In this document: positions 24,348 to 35,200 of the stretch, one piece after another
Numbering within the stretch: position 1 is the first letter of the stretch
Layout: every line of letters begins with the position of its first letter
NCBI GenBank assembly: GCA_008828725.1
Contig: MEHQ01003705.1
Span: 124,001-188,000, forward strand
Direction of reading: 5' to 3'
DNA length: 64,000 nucleotides
DNA from: Saccharina japonica
Lineage: Eukaryota > Sar > Phaeophyceae > Laminariales > Laminariaceae
Translations under genes and position numbers: made by a program
Notes under the pieces: model-generated
The model's input: the letters and a program-made list of their open reading frames with translations, nothing else
What the model was told of the DNA's origin: nothing
Databases searched by the model: none

Positions 24348-27300
24348 TTTTCGTCCGTTGACAGGCTGTTCACAGCTCGCCATGGCCGATGCGCGGGGGT
24401 TCCGTCAAGCACCCGGATGGAGGCAATCATCGCGATGACAGACGCACGGTACCTGCGTGGACAAACGATATAGGGTAAAGGGTAAGCGCGTGATACGAAC
24501 GAGCGGCTGGTGTTGGAACTAATGTATATATACTGCAAGTAGTGCATGTACAAACTACCAGGTACACTACAAGCACAAATGTTCCGAATATATCGGACAG
24601 ATAATCGATTCCCACTTCACGATCGACATATTTCAGGGCTTCTTCATCTGTATGGTCTACGTAGCCCCGTCTAGCCGGGTGGAAGCCGTTTTGTCTGCGG
24701 GATCTACCTGTAGGACAGCATTTTCAGACGAATTGGATCTGTACAACAGTGCAGTATGTACGTGTACAGTGCCTGCATCACGTTGGATCTGTACTACGAG
24801 AGAAGAAAGTGCTGAAATATTCTCGCGATAAAAATGCAAGGCAAGCACCGTAGTGGGGGAGGCGGGAGAAGAGCCTACTTTGTGACCCCGGATCTGAGTT
24901 ACGACTATTAGTAGGAAGGAGAGAGAAAGGGAGGGCGTAGATGATAAATGGGATGGAAAAAAAAAGAGTAGTACCGAGGGTAGTCGAAAAATAGTTTTTC
25001 GACACCTCACGTCGAATTGTTCAACTTTGACCGTTTGACAGGGGGGGGGGTTTTTTTGATTTTTTCCTCTCTCTTTACTTTTTTATTATTTTTATATAAT
25101 TTTTTACATTGGTTATTTTATAGTTTCTCCCCCCCCCCCCTGCTTGATATACAAGGCCTTCTATAGTACTACAATACTACCGGACACCGTCCCCTCCCTC
25201 TATTGAACACAGGGGACGGGAGAGAACCGTCCCCTGCTTGATACAAGGCCTTCCATAGTAGTACTACAATACTACTGGGCGGCGCTGCGACCTATTCGAG
25301 TATGCCGCAACTGCGTAGTGACAGCGACTGCAGCAGTATTGACAGCTACTGCAGCAGTAGTGAGCGGAACAAAGAAGCTATGAGCTCGCTCGGAGGTGGA
25401 TCAGAAGGCCCCGAAGAGTCGTGGGATCGGCAGGCTTGGCATGGAATGTCGAGTGCGTTATTTTCTTGCTTCGGCACATTGTATTCGATCTACAAGCTTG
25501 GTCGGATCAACATGCAGGTTCCTTCCTTCTTAGCAGATAGATCGATAGATCCCAGGTAGGTATCTTCGACACCTGTGTATACCCTTGCAACGATAATTGA
25601 CCAGGGAAACCAACTGCGGACCCTGCCTGGTGTCATTGGCAGCTTGCCTTCCCACACAAGTCCCACATGCTTCTGTACACACGTCGTGTACGTCACTGTC
25701 GGCGGCATCGCGAACAGTGTTCGACACTCACATATTACATCGTGGCAAAGCAGAACAAGCATTCAAGGTAAACCATGTCGCACGAGGGATGTATGTGTGG
25801 TGTCATGTTACGCTATTTGACTCGATGTCAGGGTTTGCGCCTCTCCGATACGTTGGATAGCAAATCACATATGATACGCACACCGATACACGCTGGATAC
25901 ACTGAAAAACAAATTGTTAAAAAAATATATTTCGAGCCCTCCGGGGGGTTAGGTGTATGATATCCAAATCCCCGGCCGCCCCTGGTAGTACGTAAAATAC
26001 AGATTATGCGCAATGTCTCACAACGGAAGGTTAGGATCTAGATTATATACTGTAGATACTGTAGATATATAGCGGTCTGCCCGACTTGTGAACGTATACT
26101 GTTTTTCACTCCAACCGGGGCACTTTCCTCTCGTACCTGGGGGTGTTCTGTACGGGATTCCTGTCCAAGTCTAGCACCCGAAGACACCCCGCCCCGAGCG
26201 GCACGAGCGGCAATACATCCATCAGTCGGCAGATGTTGTTTCCCGACATATTGAGCACCTTCAGGCGAAACAGATTCTCCAGCCCGGCCGCGGTTCTGAT
26301 CAAATTGTCGCTGACATCCAGCGTCTCCACCGCCCCGCTCTTGAGGCAAGGCAGCTTCGTTAGGCCGCAGCGGCGCAAGGTGACGGTTTGGAGGCAAGGC
26401 GCATCGACGAGCACCCGCTCTAATCCATGCAGCGCCAACCCGCCAAGTATCTCGTGGATGTCTAGGTTGCACAAAGTGTTTAGGTGTTGCAGCAGGCACG
26501 CTACCGGCATCAAGGAAGGTAAACGGCACCGGCGAATCAGCAAGCACCACAGTAGCGGCGTGTCCTTGCTGATGTGCTGCCACCCCCCGGCCTTGTGGTC
26601 GTTCCTCCCGCGCAGGCCGGTGCTACTACTATTAGTCGTATAGGGTGTGCCACCCAGCAGGAGTGTCGACTCGACGGTATCCGCAAGGCTAGAGGCTGTG
26701 ACTGTTAGTTGGTCGACCACTACTACCTTGCGAGTGTTAGCGGTGGCGGCGACCGGCGACGCTTGGTGGTCCGGCCGAGATGTCGGCGATAGGACAGGTC
26801 CCGCCTCATTGTCGTGTCGCACCGGAGGGATGTCTGTTTCCTGGCAGCCTCGTTGATGACCTTGAGCCAACGATCGATGCCTCTCTCGGCTATGAACACC
26901 CGTATCCATACTCGCGTGAGGGCTATCGGCAGGCAAGACAGTGGCATCATGATGGCCAAGCAAACAGGTAGCTCCTGCGACCCTTCGGCTGCCCGCTTGT
27001 TTGGCATGCTTCACCTCATGCTCCGCGGTAGAGAGAAGAAGCAGCTCTGTTTCGCGCTCGTCTTCGCGCGCCAGGCTCATGATGTCTTGCCGAAGAGCAT
27101 GCTGCTCTCTGCTGGAGGAAGTAGTAGTGGTCGTTGCCATTCCCGTTGTGATTTCAGTCGCAGCAGGCAACCTGCCGTTGTTACTGGGCGAAAGTCGCTC
27201 CTGGTCGGCCACCGGTCTACCCGCCGCAGCGCCTTCGACCAGATACACCATATTACTACTCGTACGCTCCTCCTGTCGATTTCTACTACTTACCGAAGCC

Positions 27301-27770
27301 GGGGGAGACGCCGGATGCTGATGGCCTGAGGTCGCTGCTACGAGTCCCTTCAGAGCATGCTTTTTGCCACGCAAATCTTGTTGTGCTGCGAAGTCGAATC
27401 CCGCCGCGTCAGCTTCGCCTTCAATGCCAGCGCTACTGCATGCACGCGTGCCCGCGCTTGCTGGCCCAACAACATACTTGTAACCGCCCTGGTCAATGGT
27501 CAGGTTGCTCCTCCGTCCGTCGTGGGCTACTACTGTTGTGGCACTCGCTGGCTCACTTTTTTCGTACTGGTGCTGGTGCTGGTGCTGGTGCTGGTGCTGG
27601 TGCTGGTGCTGGTGCTGCAGCCCATCGTTAACGACGCTATCTTGAGCAACGGACAGCAGTGATGATGGATTGCCGACGTCCTCGAAAGAGTTTTGATCCT
27701 TTCGGTCGCTGCTAGCGCTGACAGTGTCGCCGGCAACCCTGCTCTCTATCTTGGAGGGTTCATTCCTCAT
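24348..27770 (-). CDS. Leucine-rich-repeat protein with LRRcap (first recognised exons)
   Basis: The exons are 27770-26137 (544 codons plus 2 nt from ATG at 27770) and 24452-24348. The long exon begins with a low-complexity region (a His-Gln run at about residues 53-69). It ends in LRRs at about residues 440-545: LQTVTLRRCGLTKLP, VETLDVSDNLIRTAAGLENL, LKVLNMSGNNICRL, LRVLDLDRNPVQNTPR. The donor CAG|GTACGA at 26137 joins acceptor CACGCAG|GTACCG at 24452 and restores NTPRYRASV..IRVLDGTP, the LRRcap motif that closes SDS22/U2A'-type repeats. Such proteins are usually interaction scaffolds. The frame stays open upstream of 27770, with an acceptor-like CGCCCGCAG near 27850, so the true start may lie in an earlier exon. 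The second exon ends at donor AAAA|GTGAGC in phase 2, and the gene must continue downstream, perhaps to the EF-hand exon. Confidence 0.85.
24793..24966 (+). mobile_element. SINE-like dispersed repeat, copy 3
   Basis: It matches 6890-7078 and 23772-23940, with an A-rich tail AATGGGATGGAAAAAAAAAG. It is followed by a GTCGAAAAATAGTTTTTCGAC palindrome-like sequence. It lies in an intron of the LRR gene. Confidence 0.5.
25302..25559 (+). CDS. Possible small open frame, unrecognised
   Basis: This 85-codon plus-strand frame starts at ATG. It begins with a Ser-rich acidic segment (QLRSDSDCSSIDSYCSSSER) built from CAGCAGTA-type repeats and ends with a short hydrophobic segment. It lies antisense within an intron of the LRR gene. 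No family is recognised, and it may be chance. Confidence 0.15.
   Translation: MPQLRSDSDCSSIDSYCSSSERNKEAMSSLGGGSEGPEESWDRQAWHGMSSALFSCFGTLYSIYKLGRINMQVPSFLADRSIDPR
27567..27618 (+). repeat. (CTGGTG)n hexanucleotide repeat inside the LRR gene exon
   Basis: About 8.5 copies of CTGGTG encode an alternating His-Gln run on the minus strand. Hexamer length changes would keep frame. Confidence 0.95.
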
Positions 27771-28176
27771 TCCAGTGGGTGATTCTTTGATTCGCTCGTT
27801 CCATCCAGTGGTTCTCGTAGCACTGCCACGAGCCTGCCTGCTGCCTGCGGGCGTGAGCGTTGGAACGTCGGGACGAAAATAATCATTTTCAATACAGTAA
27901 CGGCCAGAACTAACGCCCAGGAAACAGATGGAAAACCCGCAAATCCTCTACCAAGTTTCAAAATCCAGAATTTTTTAATTAAAACTTGTATCGTAGCGTT
28001 GATTGGGTACGTATGATATGATACCACGTAGTATGTATGCTGTACGCTGTCGCGGTCCTGGCGCGCATGTATGCGCCTACTGTCACTGTCAGTACTCGAC
28101 TGTTACGTTACGACTACTGTACTGTACTCTATGAAGACACTCCTCCTCTTCCGAGGTCGCTCAACTACGGTAAGCA

Positions 28177-28179
28177 GTT

Positions 28180-28261
<82 letters not shown>
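28177..28261 (+). repeat. (TTG)n microsatellite
   Basis: About 27 uninterrupted TTG units create artefactual open frames of Val, Cys or Thr runs on both strands. Confidence 0.98.
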
Positions 28262-29120
28262 CAAACAGCGGAAGATGATGAGGTGCATAATTAATGATAG
28301 CTTGTTATTTCCAATTACACTTCGTACAGTCCTAAAAAATAGACCAATCAGAAAACTGCGGGCACGAAATCTGTTCTCTCTACGGCACAGTAGCTATGAG
28401 CAGAGGGCGGCTCCGCTATATATATACACCAACCTGGCCAAACCCGCCTCTGTTGTTCAACGAGACTGGATACATGCAGTCAAATATCAAATGCAAAAGT
28501 GTATCCCCCCGCACATTGAATTCCCCAGTTTCAACTAGGGTCTCTGAAATTGATTAAATATGTGCTTGTTTCGCCGCTTGTCTGGCTAATGCCTGCAGCC
28601 TGGCAACTGGTGCATTCATAGTAATCGTCCGTCGTGGTATGAACGTCAAGCAAGTGTGGGATGACCATTTGGCAGAGCGGGGGGTGCGTGCGTCAAGCTT
28701 GTGCTGAGTAGGATTCGACCGGACAGACGGACGGTACATACATGTTCCGAAGTATTTGTTTTAGAGGCTCCTACAGCTGCCGCTGGGCAAGAGACAATGT
28801 ACTTGGTATTGTATGCACGAGCGAGCAAAAACAACAAATGACCCCCGCCTGTGGCTGATTTGGAGTTTGCGTCTCTGACACTAGAGACTTTTTTGCACTG
28901 CGTGTTATGGCCCTATCATATACCAGTAGTTTGACTCTGTTTACTGTGACTGAGTGACTTGGCTTGGGGTACGAGATCCCTTCAGAGCTTACCGACCCAC
29001 GTTTCGGTGATAATCTTCTTGAATAGAGCAGGATACATTTTTCGTAGATGCAAGGATTAACTCGGTCTTTAACGGCTCATATAATTGCACGTACTTGCTG
29101 TCTTGGCACACTATGTTTTT

Positions 29121-29370
29121 TACGCATGCTACGATAGAGGTGCACCATGTTTTTTCTGAGCTCCTCACTTAAGGAGCGTCATACCTCACCGAAAAAAATG
29201 ATTTTGGAGGAAAATAAAAGTGCTGCCGGATGATAAATCTCATGACCGAAGTATACTCTGAAACTTATTTCGTCACAAAAATGAAAGTTCGACGAATTTG
29301 GGTTAAGGAGCCCGATCGTTCGAAAAACGATTCAGCCAAAAAGTGCTACCTCTACCGTAGCACGTGTCAC
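29121..29370 (+). mobile_element. TIR element (TGCTACGRTAGAGGTGCAC family), complete copy
   Basis: The left end is ACGCATGCTACGATAGAGGT followed by GCACCATG, and the right end is the inverted CTACCTCTACCGTAGCACGTGT. The interior has the palindrome GAGCTCCTCACTTAAGGAGC and ATTTTGGAGGAAAATAAAAG. Related copies are at 59645-60013 and, split, at 45808 and 50825. At about 250 bp and without coding capacity, it fits a non-autonomous DNA transposon. No clear target-site duplication was seen. Confidence 0.6.
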
Positions 29371-29517
29371 TACTGCTTGCCGTGGGTTCGGGTGCTTCAG
29401 CACCACCGTCGCTCTTCCTTGACACCACGCCAGAAACGACACCAGAACGGCCACATAATATACACGGCGCCATTGCCCATGCCCCGGACCATCCGCCCGC
29501 AGGGAGGTAAAAAAGAA

Positions 29518-30015
29518 GGGAGACGTCAGGACTTCGGATGGCGTCACGGAAAGTTCACGATTTTCCACGAATCACAAAGCTCCTGTAAAAAAAGTTGACC
29601 CATCAACCAATCGGACAACTACAGTGACGTCATCCACGCAAAAAAAGGGGTAGAAGGTGTATGTGACGCCAGCACCTAGGATGGCGTCATGGAGAATCGA
29701 GGGATATTCCACTCATGAAAAACCTCCCGTACAAGACAAGTAGCATGCGGAAAACTGCGGTGGTGCCATGCACGGAGTAAAAGTCTTGGACAGAAAGTGA
29801 GAATGTGACGTCAGGACCTTGGCTAACTCCTTAAGAACTGGTCCGTATTTGGGGACAAACTACTTGGAAGTAGTGTGGGATGCTGTTTTCAGTTCTGAAT
29901 GCTAACGTCAGGGGGCAAGGATTCCACCACCAGTAAAAAGTCTTCATTTGAACGAAAAAGACCAACCCCGGAAGGAGTACTGCGGTGACGTCGTCCACGG
30001 CGAAAAACACTCCAA
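29518..30015 (+). repeat. ~150-bp tandem array carrying GTGACGTCA motifs
   Basis: Diverged units start near 29520, 29660 and 29809. Shared landmarks are GACGTCAGGACTT, GGATGGCGTCA.GGA, GTAAAAAAAGT, GAAAACTGCGGTG and GTGACGTCATCCACG. A TTAA-type MITE interrupts the third unit at 29827-29901. Confidence 0.6.
29827..29901 (-). mobile_element. 81-bp-family TTAA MITE, copy 3, flanked by CTAA
   Basis: It has CTTAAGAACTGGTCCG at the left, TACTTGGAAGTAGTGTGGGA inside, and GTTCTGAATG at the right. It is flanked on both sides by CTAA (29823-29826 and 29902-29905), either a decayed TTAA pair or an atypical target. It sits inside the GTGACGTCA array. Confidence 0.6.
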
Positions 30016-30501
30016 AAACTCCTACCAGGTATCATAGATCACAAAGCATCCAGATATTTTCCTGTGCACCAAACAAAAATCTTCATCAACAAAATATGTC
30101 AAACGGAGAACTGTGGACACACAATATATTATCTCTCTCTCTTTCTGCCTGGCTTCTCTCTCTGCTATCTACGCTCTTCCGAGTACCGCGCGTGCTTGCT
30201 TGCGGGGATGGCGCAAGGGTGTAAACATCGCAGATCGACATCAGTTGCAGCAGTATCTCCGCATCCACGCACAGGGTAACCACTTCTTTGTACGCCGGAT
30301 ACCATCAAGAACGCGGCTCCTACAACGATTCGACACATCGTACATACATGTGGAAACAAACTTCCCGGCTACGTACAGCAGTGCCGCTTTGGTGTTTCCT
30401 TGGATATCGCCGTTCCCCCATGCATAGCTTCACCCATGCACAGCTTGGGGTGCTTAAGAGACCCTTGGGAGATACACGGCGGCCATACATCTGCTCTGCA
30501 G

Positions 30502-30594
30502 TCCGCACACGAGGTCGACCTCGTCAACCCCTCCCTACTTTTCGCAAAAGACTCCACCCTGGGCCAAGCCATCCGCGAGCATGTTTGTGCCACG
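30502..30594 (+). CDS. Candidate exon, unrecognised
   Basis: A good acceptor (CATCTGCTCTGCAG) precedes a phase-0 frame reading SAHEVDLVNPSLLFAKDS, then TLGQAIREHVCAT. A possible donor is ACG|GTTGTA at 30594; otherwise the frame runs to TAA at 30639. The composition is protein-like. No partner exons or family were found. Confidence 0.3.
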
Positions 30595-31934
30595 GTTGTA
30601 CCTTATACGCACTTGTCACAGTTTGGCTTCGTTGAGTAAACCCTTACCAGGGTGCACGTACTGCCCGAAAAAAAAAACACCAAAAATATAATTTTTACGT
30701 ACAATTCGTAACAATAATAATTAATACGTACCAGGAGATACATTATACCTACACTCATTACATTTTCGACGAAACCTTCGCACCTTCCTGCGTGCTTAAA
30801 TTTGAATGCCCAACATCAGCCGAAAACACCAGCCGACAACATGTCAGTAACACTAGCTCAAGTTTCTTCACCTACTCTCCCGCAACAAAAAATGACTAAT
30901 TTCTTGCCGGACAGCGCCTACGATTATATGTATGTGGTTTTTACTTCATCAACGTATGCAATGTAGGGCGGACATGGATGGCATGACAACACCCCCCATA
31001 ACACGGAAACCCCACAACATGGAAATGCCACGTTGGCTTCACTCGAGCGCGGCATTCTGCTCTTTTGTACCAAAAACCACCTCCTACCCTGCAAAAACTA
31101 CTACTAATATCAAGGAAACTACAGAGAGGGGTTGGCAGGATGCCTGTCTACGGGGGCGCAATGAACCAAGGCACGACACGTTTCCAGCAACAAGTCTGCT
31201 CACTCTCGGACACAAAAATACCATAAATGTACGACACAAATAATGTAGCGGCAGATACGGCTGACCTACAATCAATGTACAACATCGGCTAGACAACCCT
31301 AACAAACCGCACTTGGATACAACATCAGTAAACATAACACATACCTACTGTGCCGTGACTGAAATACATATTAGAAAAAACACCTACATATATGCCCGGG
31401 CACTTCAACAGGTAGGTGGCGACAACAATCCAAGCGTAGCCTATTTCAGTCTCCGCCGAACCGAACCCGCGCCGCGAGCTCCTAAGAATCGATCAAGATA
31501 TCTATTCCTGAAGAAAAAAAGGAAAATTGCGCTTTCGATATTTTCGTGTCAATCAAAGCGCAAATTATTCCTGACCTCTACGTATCGATCCGATGTGCCC
31601 TTTTATTTATCTGCGCGCTATCATGCGTACGAAGCCCCTACTGCTGTCCAGGTGTCTCCAAACCACCGCCCGTTCACACTCCACCGACGCTGCTAACATG
31701 CGATACCACTGCAGAAGACGCAACAAAAAGGGCGTCGACACCAAGCTATAAGACATCTCTCGCTCTAGCGACTATCGACTACCTGGCACCAAGTACCCAC
31801 GGCTGCCGTGCGCTGTATCTCTGCGAGGAGGAGAGAAAACGGTTCCCGGCATTTCCACCGCCTCAGAGACGACTGGCCCTTTTTAGAACTGCACCCTCAT
31901 TCTTGGGGCCAAACTACTTGGATTGAGAATAGGA

Positions 31935-32150
31935 TTATGTTTGCAGAAATAAAAGGGTGAACTTGCATCGACAAGGCATCAGACCTCTCTCTACCTACTA
32001 CAAACAGTACGCGACAGCACTTTACAGTGCGGGAGATAAGAATCCCAGGCTCGACTCTTTTGGACGAAGATAAGAACGTGGCCATTTTAAAACTGAAATT
32101 AGAGTAGCACACACCCTGCCCTCCATAAGAATAGGAACTTCATCCTGGCC
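31935..32150 (+). repeat. Dispersed ~200-bp repeat, copy 1
   Basis: It matches 63735-63950. Shared landmarks are AGTACGCGACAGCACTT, CAGGCTCGA.TTTTGGAC, ACTGAAATTAGAGTAG, CGCCCTGCCCTCCATAAGAATA-like and GAACTTCATCCTGGCCCA. It lies just beyond the stop codon of the kinase gene. Confidence 0.7.
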
Positions 32151-32206
32151 CAAAATAATAGTTTCTTGAGTTTCATAGTAGGTGGTGTCACAGACTGCTG
32201 TATTGA

Positions 32207-35200
32207 CTATCGACGATTCCCGTATAATCTTCTTTCGCTATGGGGTAAAAACGGTCCCCGATACCGCCCTTTCAGCTCATCCGCGACGCCGTCGAACCAC
32301 AGCTTGAACCGCGAGTCTGGAGTCGCCTGCTGCCCTCCGGGAGCCCTAAAGCTCGAGCGGGCGCGATCCCACGCTAGACGATCGGCTAGACGCGTTGAAG
32401 CTATCGCCACCGCTGTCGATTCCCCAGCTGAGTCCATTCCCTGGTTGTTGTGACGGCCATCTCTGTTCTCGGTGAAGGCCTCACACGCAGTGGGCACGTC
32501 CCAACCATGTGCGGCGAGCACCCTGTACAGATCGTCCGGTGCAGCGCTCGCGAATGTGTCTCGCATGTGCGATATTCGATCGGACCTGTCGGGTTGCAAG
32601 TGAAAACAAGGGCGATGGCGACCGGCTCAAGATACATACGTGTGTGCAACAGCAATACGAACGGTTCAGCCGAGCTTGTTCCAGAGAGTGTAAAAACATA
32701 ATTTTCGGAGGACCCCTGAATAAAAGACATGGCATGCTTATCCTGCCGCGCGGGCTGCGTGATCGCGCAAAAGAAACAGCGCGGTATATTTTGACGACCC
32801 TGTATCAATGGACTAAACAAATAAAACGCCGAGAGCTGCGTGCTGCGATGGCGTTAATATACTCGTAGGAGCAATGTCTGCCTTGTAGGGATGGCGGTTT
32901 ATTTTCTGAGCTCCTCACATGAGGAGCTCAGTATCTCACCGGAAGCATGACTTACGAAGAACGTTTGATTTTCGCAACCCGACCACCAGCGTTTGTATGC
33001 GCTGTATGCGCTATATGTGCTGTATACGATGTATGCGCTGTATGCGCTAGTTCTAAAAAACAAATACAAGTGAACGCAACATGCCTGCCAAGGAACACCA
33101 GTAGCCAGCAGTTGCTCACTTGAAGAGTATACTAATAGTCGGTCAGAAAATAACACTATTGCCTCAGAAGGCAAAAACTGAAAATATTGCCTCAAAAGGC
33201 AAAAAAAAAACTGAAAATATTGCCTCAGAAGGCAAAAACTGAAAACATTTGCCTCAGAAGGCAAAAACTGAAGAAAACATTTGCCTCAGAAGGCAAAAAC
33301 TGAAAATGTTTGCCTCAGAAGGCAAAAACTAACTGATACCCCTATACATACCTACCGTGGGATGAGTCTCAGCACCGAATTTTTCGGAGGCTTTTTTGGG
33401 CTTGAGAGGAGAGGAGATATAGAAATACCTCAGCCAAAAACCGATTTTGATTTAAAAAATAAATAAACTACTACTGAGCGCCCGACACACAATCCCATGT
33501 GCTACTGTAAAAATCTAACGAAAGTGTTGTGAAGTAAAACTACAACATCGTATCCACCGGATCCACAGGTGCGGAACATTGATAATAGCTCCTCAGTCCG
33601 TCAGTGGTCATTTTTGCGCCAAAATTGCAAACCCCTACCGTAGCAGGGGTGAAGGCCACATTATCTCTACAACAAGTATCATCACTTTTTTTCGTCGGTT
33701 TCAGGCCTGCCCGCGAGTGCACCAGGACCTGGTCTGCAACAGACTCGGGAAAAAAAACGGCCGCCAACAAGCTTAACCATTTCACCTCGTGTGATACAAC
33801 AAAAAAAAGGTCCGAAACAACTTCCAAGTACTGTACTGCAGTTTGGTCCACAAAACGTGAGTGTAGTTCTCAAGGGGTCATGATCTAACCACGCTAATGC
33901 AGCAGCAGCAGCAGCAGCAGCAACAGCAACAGCAGCAGCAGCAGCAATAGGCAAAACAGTAAAACCGAATTTTCACTACTCACCGAACAAGCGCATCAGG
34001 CTCTCGCAAGCGATGCTCTCCTTCGCACGAGGACTTTCCCGCCGCTGCCACTCCCGCTCCCGCAACTCGCACGAGACCTCCTCTCTCCTCCACCCACCCA
34101 CCCGCCGGGCTTCCCACACCCGGCCCCCCATGTCCGAGGCATGCACCATCCGCACGGGTGTTGCTAAACGGCAGCATTCGAGCCGCTTCTCCTACTAATA
34201 CCTCGTCGGGGTGACTGCAATACACCCCAGCTACTACCTGCTTCTCCAAAACTCCCGCTTTCGCATTCACCGCCGCCGCCGCCGCCGCCGATGATGAACG
34301 ACTCCCTTCATCTTCGGCAGTGGTGCTGCGTGTTAGGCCGGCGCCCCCGCCCCCGCTTCTTGCGAAGGGACGGCCGTCGAAACCTTGACAGCTCGCAGCG
34401 GCTGGTGATTTATGTACACCACCCCCACCACCACCGGTGGCAACAGTCCCAGTCTCAGTAGCGGCGGTAGAGGCGGCGGCGGCGGCTACGGAGGCGGTGG
34501 GGTCGTCGCTAGTAGTGTGTCGATCTGGGGTTTCCGCTGATTCTAGGTGGGACACAATCCAGCCTACGAGACTGAGCCCGTCGGGTGCGTTCTGTCGTCG
34601 GGACGGATCGGGTTGTAAGAACCCGCGGCATAGTTGGGAGACCTGACGCGCGGTAGAAATAGAAGGCGGGACGTGAAAGCCGGGAGAGGTCAGTGCCGAG
34701 AACGTGCTTCATGCCGAAAAATGCCACAGTTTTTCAAGGGGTTGAAGTGACGAATGACAGCATACCTGGTATTAATAGAATATTGTGGGGTGGACAGGTG
34801 CGCGGCAGTCGCTGGGGAGTTATTTGTAACGCTTCTGACGAAATGTCGGACACGGTGAGACTTCTCGTTATCACAAAAGCAAAACGCCTAGACCAACAAA
34901 CAGTATGAAATGCGTGGGTTGTTTTATGTGCGACATGGAGACGACGAAACGAGTACACCATACACCTACGACACGAACAGACCGCTGTCTATAACCCCTG
35001 TACAAGTGAAGCCTCTTTTCTTTTCTTTTTTCTTTTTTTTGAACAAATTACTTGCGGTTGGGGTTGGGTAGGGTTTTGCAGTAATTAAAGCGTTGCCACC
35101 AAGATGGCTAAACTTACACGGCGGTTACCCATGTAGTTGCACCATCACCACCGCACTAACAGCGTGCGTGGTAGGGCCCTTCGATGGCTGCGCGCAGGCT

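Larger units (their letters stand above)
27771..32206. other. Region between the LRR gene and the kinase gene, repeat-rich
   Basis: The region is mostly repeats: a (TTG)n microsatellite, a TIR element at 29121-29370, a TGACGTCA-bearing array at 29518-30000 with an inserted TTAA MITE, and a dispersed repeat at 31935-32150. A possible exon lies at 30502-30594. 5' exons of the LRR gene may also lie here but were not identified. Confidence 0.5.

Noticed and set aside
26143-27662. Several long plus-strand open frames
   Set aside because: They are antisense to the LRR exon. The minus strand carries recognisable leucine-rich repeats and the LRRcap junction.
28071-28538. 155-codon frame with a poly-valine run, and minus-strand poly-threonine frame
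   Set aside because: They are produced by the (TTG)n microsatellite.
29230-29598. 122-codon plus-strand frame
   Set aside because: It lies over the end of a TIR element and the GTGACGTCA array, with no domain.
33158-33332. CRISPR-like array
   Set aside because: The units are tandem with near-constant spacers, in a eukaryotic intron and without cas genes, so this is a minisatellite.
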